From Guillardia theta CCMP2712 (Eukaryota; Cryptophyceae; Pyrenomonadales; Geminigeraceae), in NCBI RefSeq assembly GCF_000315625.1, contig NW_005434571.1, forward strand, positions 194,234 to 224,356: a stretch of 30,123 nucleotides of DNA, given 5' to 3'. Position 1 is the stretch's first letter; every line of letters starts with the position of its first letter. The notes under the pieces were generated by a model that saw nothing but the letters and a program-made list of their open reading frames with translations, searched no databases and was not told the DNA's origin. A program made the translations under genes and the position numbers. This document shows positions 27,670-30,123 of the stretch, piece by piece.

Positions 27670-29976
27670 TCAGATCTCCTCGCATGGCAGCCAGTATCTC
27701 GCTGGCTTGTCATGGGATCGCTTCATGATGCCGTTGTCGACGAGTTTGGTCAGGTTGCTCGTCACGAAGTTGAGGGAGGCCGCCTCTCCCTCCGACACGC
27801 TCTTGTTCCACTCATCGCAATACTCGCGGGCCGTCAACCCCACCGCGAAGTCGTCCTCAGTCAGCTCCTGCATGTAGGACTCGAAGCTCTCCGCATGCCT
27901 CTTAGCCAGCTCAATGAGCTTGCTGGCCACTGGGTTGCTTCTCATGCGACGGTCGAGCCATCGGCGTCCCGCTCGCTCCTGGCCCGGCTGGGGGCGGGAG
28001 TAGGAGACGTCCAAGCTGAGCATGTCCTTCTTCTGACCGATGGGCTTCCGCTGGCGGAAGGTAAAGTTGGCCTTGTCCGTGTACTGAGCGGAGCTCGAAA
28101 GCGCTTCTGGCAGCATCATGCCTTCAGCTAGCTTCGTCTCCATCTCAAGGAGCCACTGCGGGTAAGCCTGGGCCGTGTCGTAGTCCATGGCGTAGGTGAG
28201 GACGGTGACATGGGAGAAGCCGTTGCTCTCGAGCGTGCTGTTCTGGTACGTCGCTCTCCCCATCGCCTGCACCATCTTCTCAATGCTCATGGCTGTTCCC
28301 AAGGCGCAGATGAGGTGGGTGGGGACGCGGAGGGAGCTCCTGAAGGAGTCCCCCCGGATCATCTGCGAGTAGCCGACAATGACAAGAGGAGTGTCGAGCC
28401 CGGCGTGTCGGTCGACCATCTCGATGGCCTGACTGACTGAGATCTGCGGCTTCGTGTTCAGCTCATCCTTGCTCGGAGCCGGGCCGTTGAGTGGAGCCTT
28501 AGGGGCAGGCGGAGGGAAGTAGGAGATGCCTCGGGGTCCTCCCACGATGACGAGGGCGGCGACGTGCGGGTAGTCCCGCTGGAGGCTGGTGGCGAGGTCG
28601 AAGACGTTGTTGATAGCGTTGACCCGGCTGTTGTTCATGACGAGCGTAAGAGACTTGTCCTTGCTAAAGGCCTGCCGGAACATCTCGTCCGTCAGATCGT
28701 TGCAGTAGAGGTTGCTGGGCTTGAGGTCCCCGTACTCGATGAACTGCTCCTCCCCGTCCACCACCAGGGGCTTGAAGTCAACCACCCCGATGTAGTCCCC
28801 CTCCGGCTTCGTGTAGAGGATCGACTGTGTGTCGACCCCGCCGCGCTTGTCCTGGAGGTGGAGGAAGACCGGGACGAGCGTCGCAGAGACGTTCCAGCGG
28901 AGCACCAGGTGGGCGACTCCTCGAAGCTGATCCAGGGCCTCCTCTAGCTGGGTAATCCGGCTCTGCCTGCGGCACAGCGACTCCTCGTCGTCAGCTCCCA
29001 CGAGCGCACGGCGGTTGCGATAGAAGGAGTCTGCCTCGTCCATGATGAGCTGGCATGGATACTCGGCCGGGTTCGTCTGCTGGAGGATGGAGCACATCTG
29101 GCGGATACGATAGGCCGAGTCAGGGAGCGTGCAGCAGCCGGTCTGGAGGTACTTGAGGAGGATGCCGGGGTAGGCAGTGGGCCTCTGAACGGCCGTAAGA
29201 CAGATGCACTCTATCCCCAGCTTCTTGTCCACCAGCCTGCCCAGCTCGGCGTTGATCTTGTCTGTCAGGGTCTGCACCCCGCGGTGGGTGGTGGAGAGGA
29301 GGATGGTCCCGATGCCCAGCAGCCCTGCTGTGATGATACCAAGGACCTTGATCTTGGTCTTTCCGTTCTGCGTTACCCCACCTGCTATGATCTCCGGCAG
29401 GTCTCCTCCCTCCGACACGTCGAACCTCTTCCATCCTCCCCGCTCCCTCGCGCTCTTGAGCTTCCTGACCGCCATGCGCACAGCTGCGGCGACGTCGAAG
29501 CGGTAGCTCGCCATCTTGCGGACAGTCGCAGGATCTCCGTCCGGGAACACGATTCCCAGCACGCGCTTGACGATCTCGTCCTCCGACATGTCGATGGACA
29601 ATCGCCTTGCCATGTCCCGCTGATTCAGGCGGGTTTGGTCGCCAAGCTCCGGGGGCAAGGACGACACGTCCAGCTCCTCCTCACTCTCCGTATCCATGAA
29701 ATACTCGTCAGACTGATCGGAGTCAGACGAGTCAGGAGTCCGTCGCTTTCTGACAAGAGCAGAAGCAGGAGGAGACGACGCCGGCGTCGCCTCGACGGCA
29801 AGCCTAGGGTCACCCTGTGAGCTGGAGGTCGAGCATGCAGAGCCCGGAGGAACTGAGAGAGGGGGGGCAGAGGAAGCGATCAGTTTCTGGATGAGATCAA
29901 AGGTAATGATGCCATTGCTGATCCACTGCTTGAGCTGCGTCTCCGCTGCCGCTGCTTCGTTACAAGCGCTCGCCAT
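27670..29976 (-). CDS. Divergent SF2-type helicase/ATPase, intronless
   Basis: A single exon of 768 residues with a clear ATG (MASACNEAAAAETQLKQW). Residues 1-130 are polar and acidic (SDSDQSDEYFMDTESEEEL). Helicase motifs follow in order: Walker A GGVTQNGKT (199-207), an STTHRGVQTLTDKI segment, Walker B DEAD (313-316, in IMDEADSF), motif III SAT (364-366, in NVSATLVPV) and a motif VI-like QAMGRATYQ (570-578). Between them LVIVGYSQMIRGDSFRSSL and LICALGTAMSIEKM fit a second RecA-like domain. The last about 60 residues (LNFVTSNLTKLVDNGIMKRS) resemble a winged helix. It is probably a nucleic-acid-dependent ATPase. The family is not recognised; the TQNGKT loop recalls Z1-type ATPases. Absence of introns is unusual for this window. 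Confidence 0.75.
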   Translation of the reverse strand: MASACNEAAAAETQLKQWISNGIITFDLIQKLIASSAPPLSVPPGSACSTSSSQGDPRLAVEATPASSPPASALVRKRRTPDSSDSDQSDEYFMDTESEEELDVSSLPPELGDQTRLNQRDMARRLSIDMSEDEIVKRVLGIVFPDGDPATVRKMASYRFDVAAAVRMAVRKLKSARERGGWKRFDVSEGGDLPEIIAGGVTQNGKTKIKVLGIITAGLLGIGTILLSTTHRGVQTLTDKINAELGRLVDKKLGIECICLTAVQRPTAYPGILLKYLQTGCCTLPDSAYRIRQMCSILQQTNPAEYPCQLIMDEADSFYRNRRALVGADDEESLCRRQSRITQLEEALDQLRGVAHLVLRWNVSATLVPVFLHLQDKRGGVDTQSILYTKPEGDYIGVVDFKPLVVDGEEQFIEYGDLKPSNLYCNDLTDEMFRQAFSKDKSLTLVMNNSRVNAINNVFDLATSLQRDYPHVAALVIVGGPRGISYFPPPAPKAPLNGPAPSKDELNTKPQISVSQAIEMVDRHAGLDTPLVIVGYSQMIRGDSFRSSLRVPTHLICALGTAMSIEKMVQAMGRATYQNSTLESNGFSHVTVLTYAMDYDTAQAYPQWLLEMETKLAEGMMLPEALSSSAQYTDKANFTFRQRKPIGQKKDMLSLDVSYSRPQPGQERAGRRWLDRRMRSNPVASKLIELAKRHAESFESYMQELTEDDFAVGLTAREYCDEWNKSVSEGEAASLNFVTSNLTKLVDNGIMKRSHDKPARYWLPCEEI

Positions 29977-30123
29977 TTTGTCACTGAAGGTAGGTTGTTT
30001 TTTTCTGTTTGATGCTCAATGAGATAAGTAGAGGAAGGAGAAGGACAAGTCAACGAGAAAGAGAGGAGGTAGAAGGGGACTTAGTCTGAAGGATTCAGCG
30101 AGAGCTGCTGAGAGCGTGGGGTG
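29977..30123. other. Upstream of the helicase-like gene
   Basis: Contains a short T run at about 29998-30004 and GAGA-rich DNA. Presumed promoter/5' UTR; no specific site identified. Confidence 0.35.

Noticed and set aside
28210-29820. Plus-strand ORFs opposite the helicase-like gene
   Set aside because: Antisense shadows of a frame with ordered helicase motifs.

Overview
The window is nuclear DNA from an intron-rich protist. GT-AG introns can be followed by reading frame on both strands, many of them very short (about 35-70 bp) and others carrying large microsatellites. Gene content (an MgtE/SLC41-type cation transporter, an ankyrin protein, large Cys-rich GCC2/GCC3-like proteins, a divergent helicase) would suit an alga such as a cryptophyte, but that placement is inference. 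There is no sign of operons, Shine-Dalgarno sites or CRISPR. No rRNA or tRNA was recognised by eye.

Layout. 0.35-3.0 kb (+): a 13-exon MgtE/SLC41-like transporter, its stop only 13 bp from the stop of a convergent hypothetical gene (3.01-3.59 kb, -). 3.6-5.3 kb: non-coding, ending in a very GC-rich island with a perfect 28-bp palindrome. 5.3-7.2 kb (+): an intronless Cys-rich repeat, membrane and RING/RBR-like protein with homogenised internal repeats. 7.7-9.1 kb (-): a secreted or type I membrane Cys-rich protein with seven exons and very small introns. 9.7-13.7 kb (-): a many-exon Lys/Ala/Gln-rich protein of unknown function with (GGGAA)n and (GAGCAA)n arrays in introns. 14.7-17.5 kb (+): a (CATCTC)n array, then an ankyrin-repeat gene. 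18.2-19.2 kb (-): a small four-exon gene of unknown function.

20.1-24.6 kb: a retroelement cluster. A truncated reverse-transcriptase ORF (+) and a frameshifted Gag with a CCHC knuckle (-) point towards each other, and each lacks its downstream half. A second GC-rich island with a 26-bp palindrome lies upstream of Gag. It shares words and a flanking A/T motif with the island before the 5.3-kb gene, so both islands probably come from one repeat family.

24.8-26.7 kb (-): a large Cys-rich exon without its own ATG. It abuts, in opposite orientation, a + strand terminal exon (26.7-27.2 kb), which suggests a rearrangement or a sense/antisense overlap. 27.7-30.0 kb (-): an intronless divergent SF2-type helicase with recognisable motifs.

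The genes do not form an obvious pathway. Exon boundaries were deduced from frame continuity and splice consensus only; no transcript or database evidence was available.
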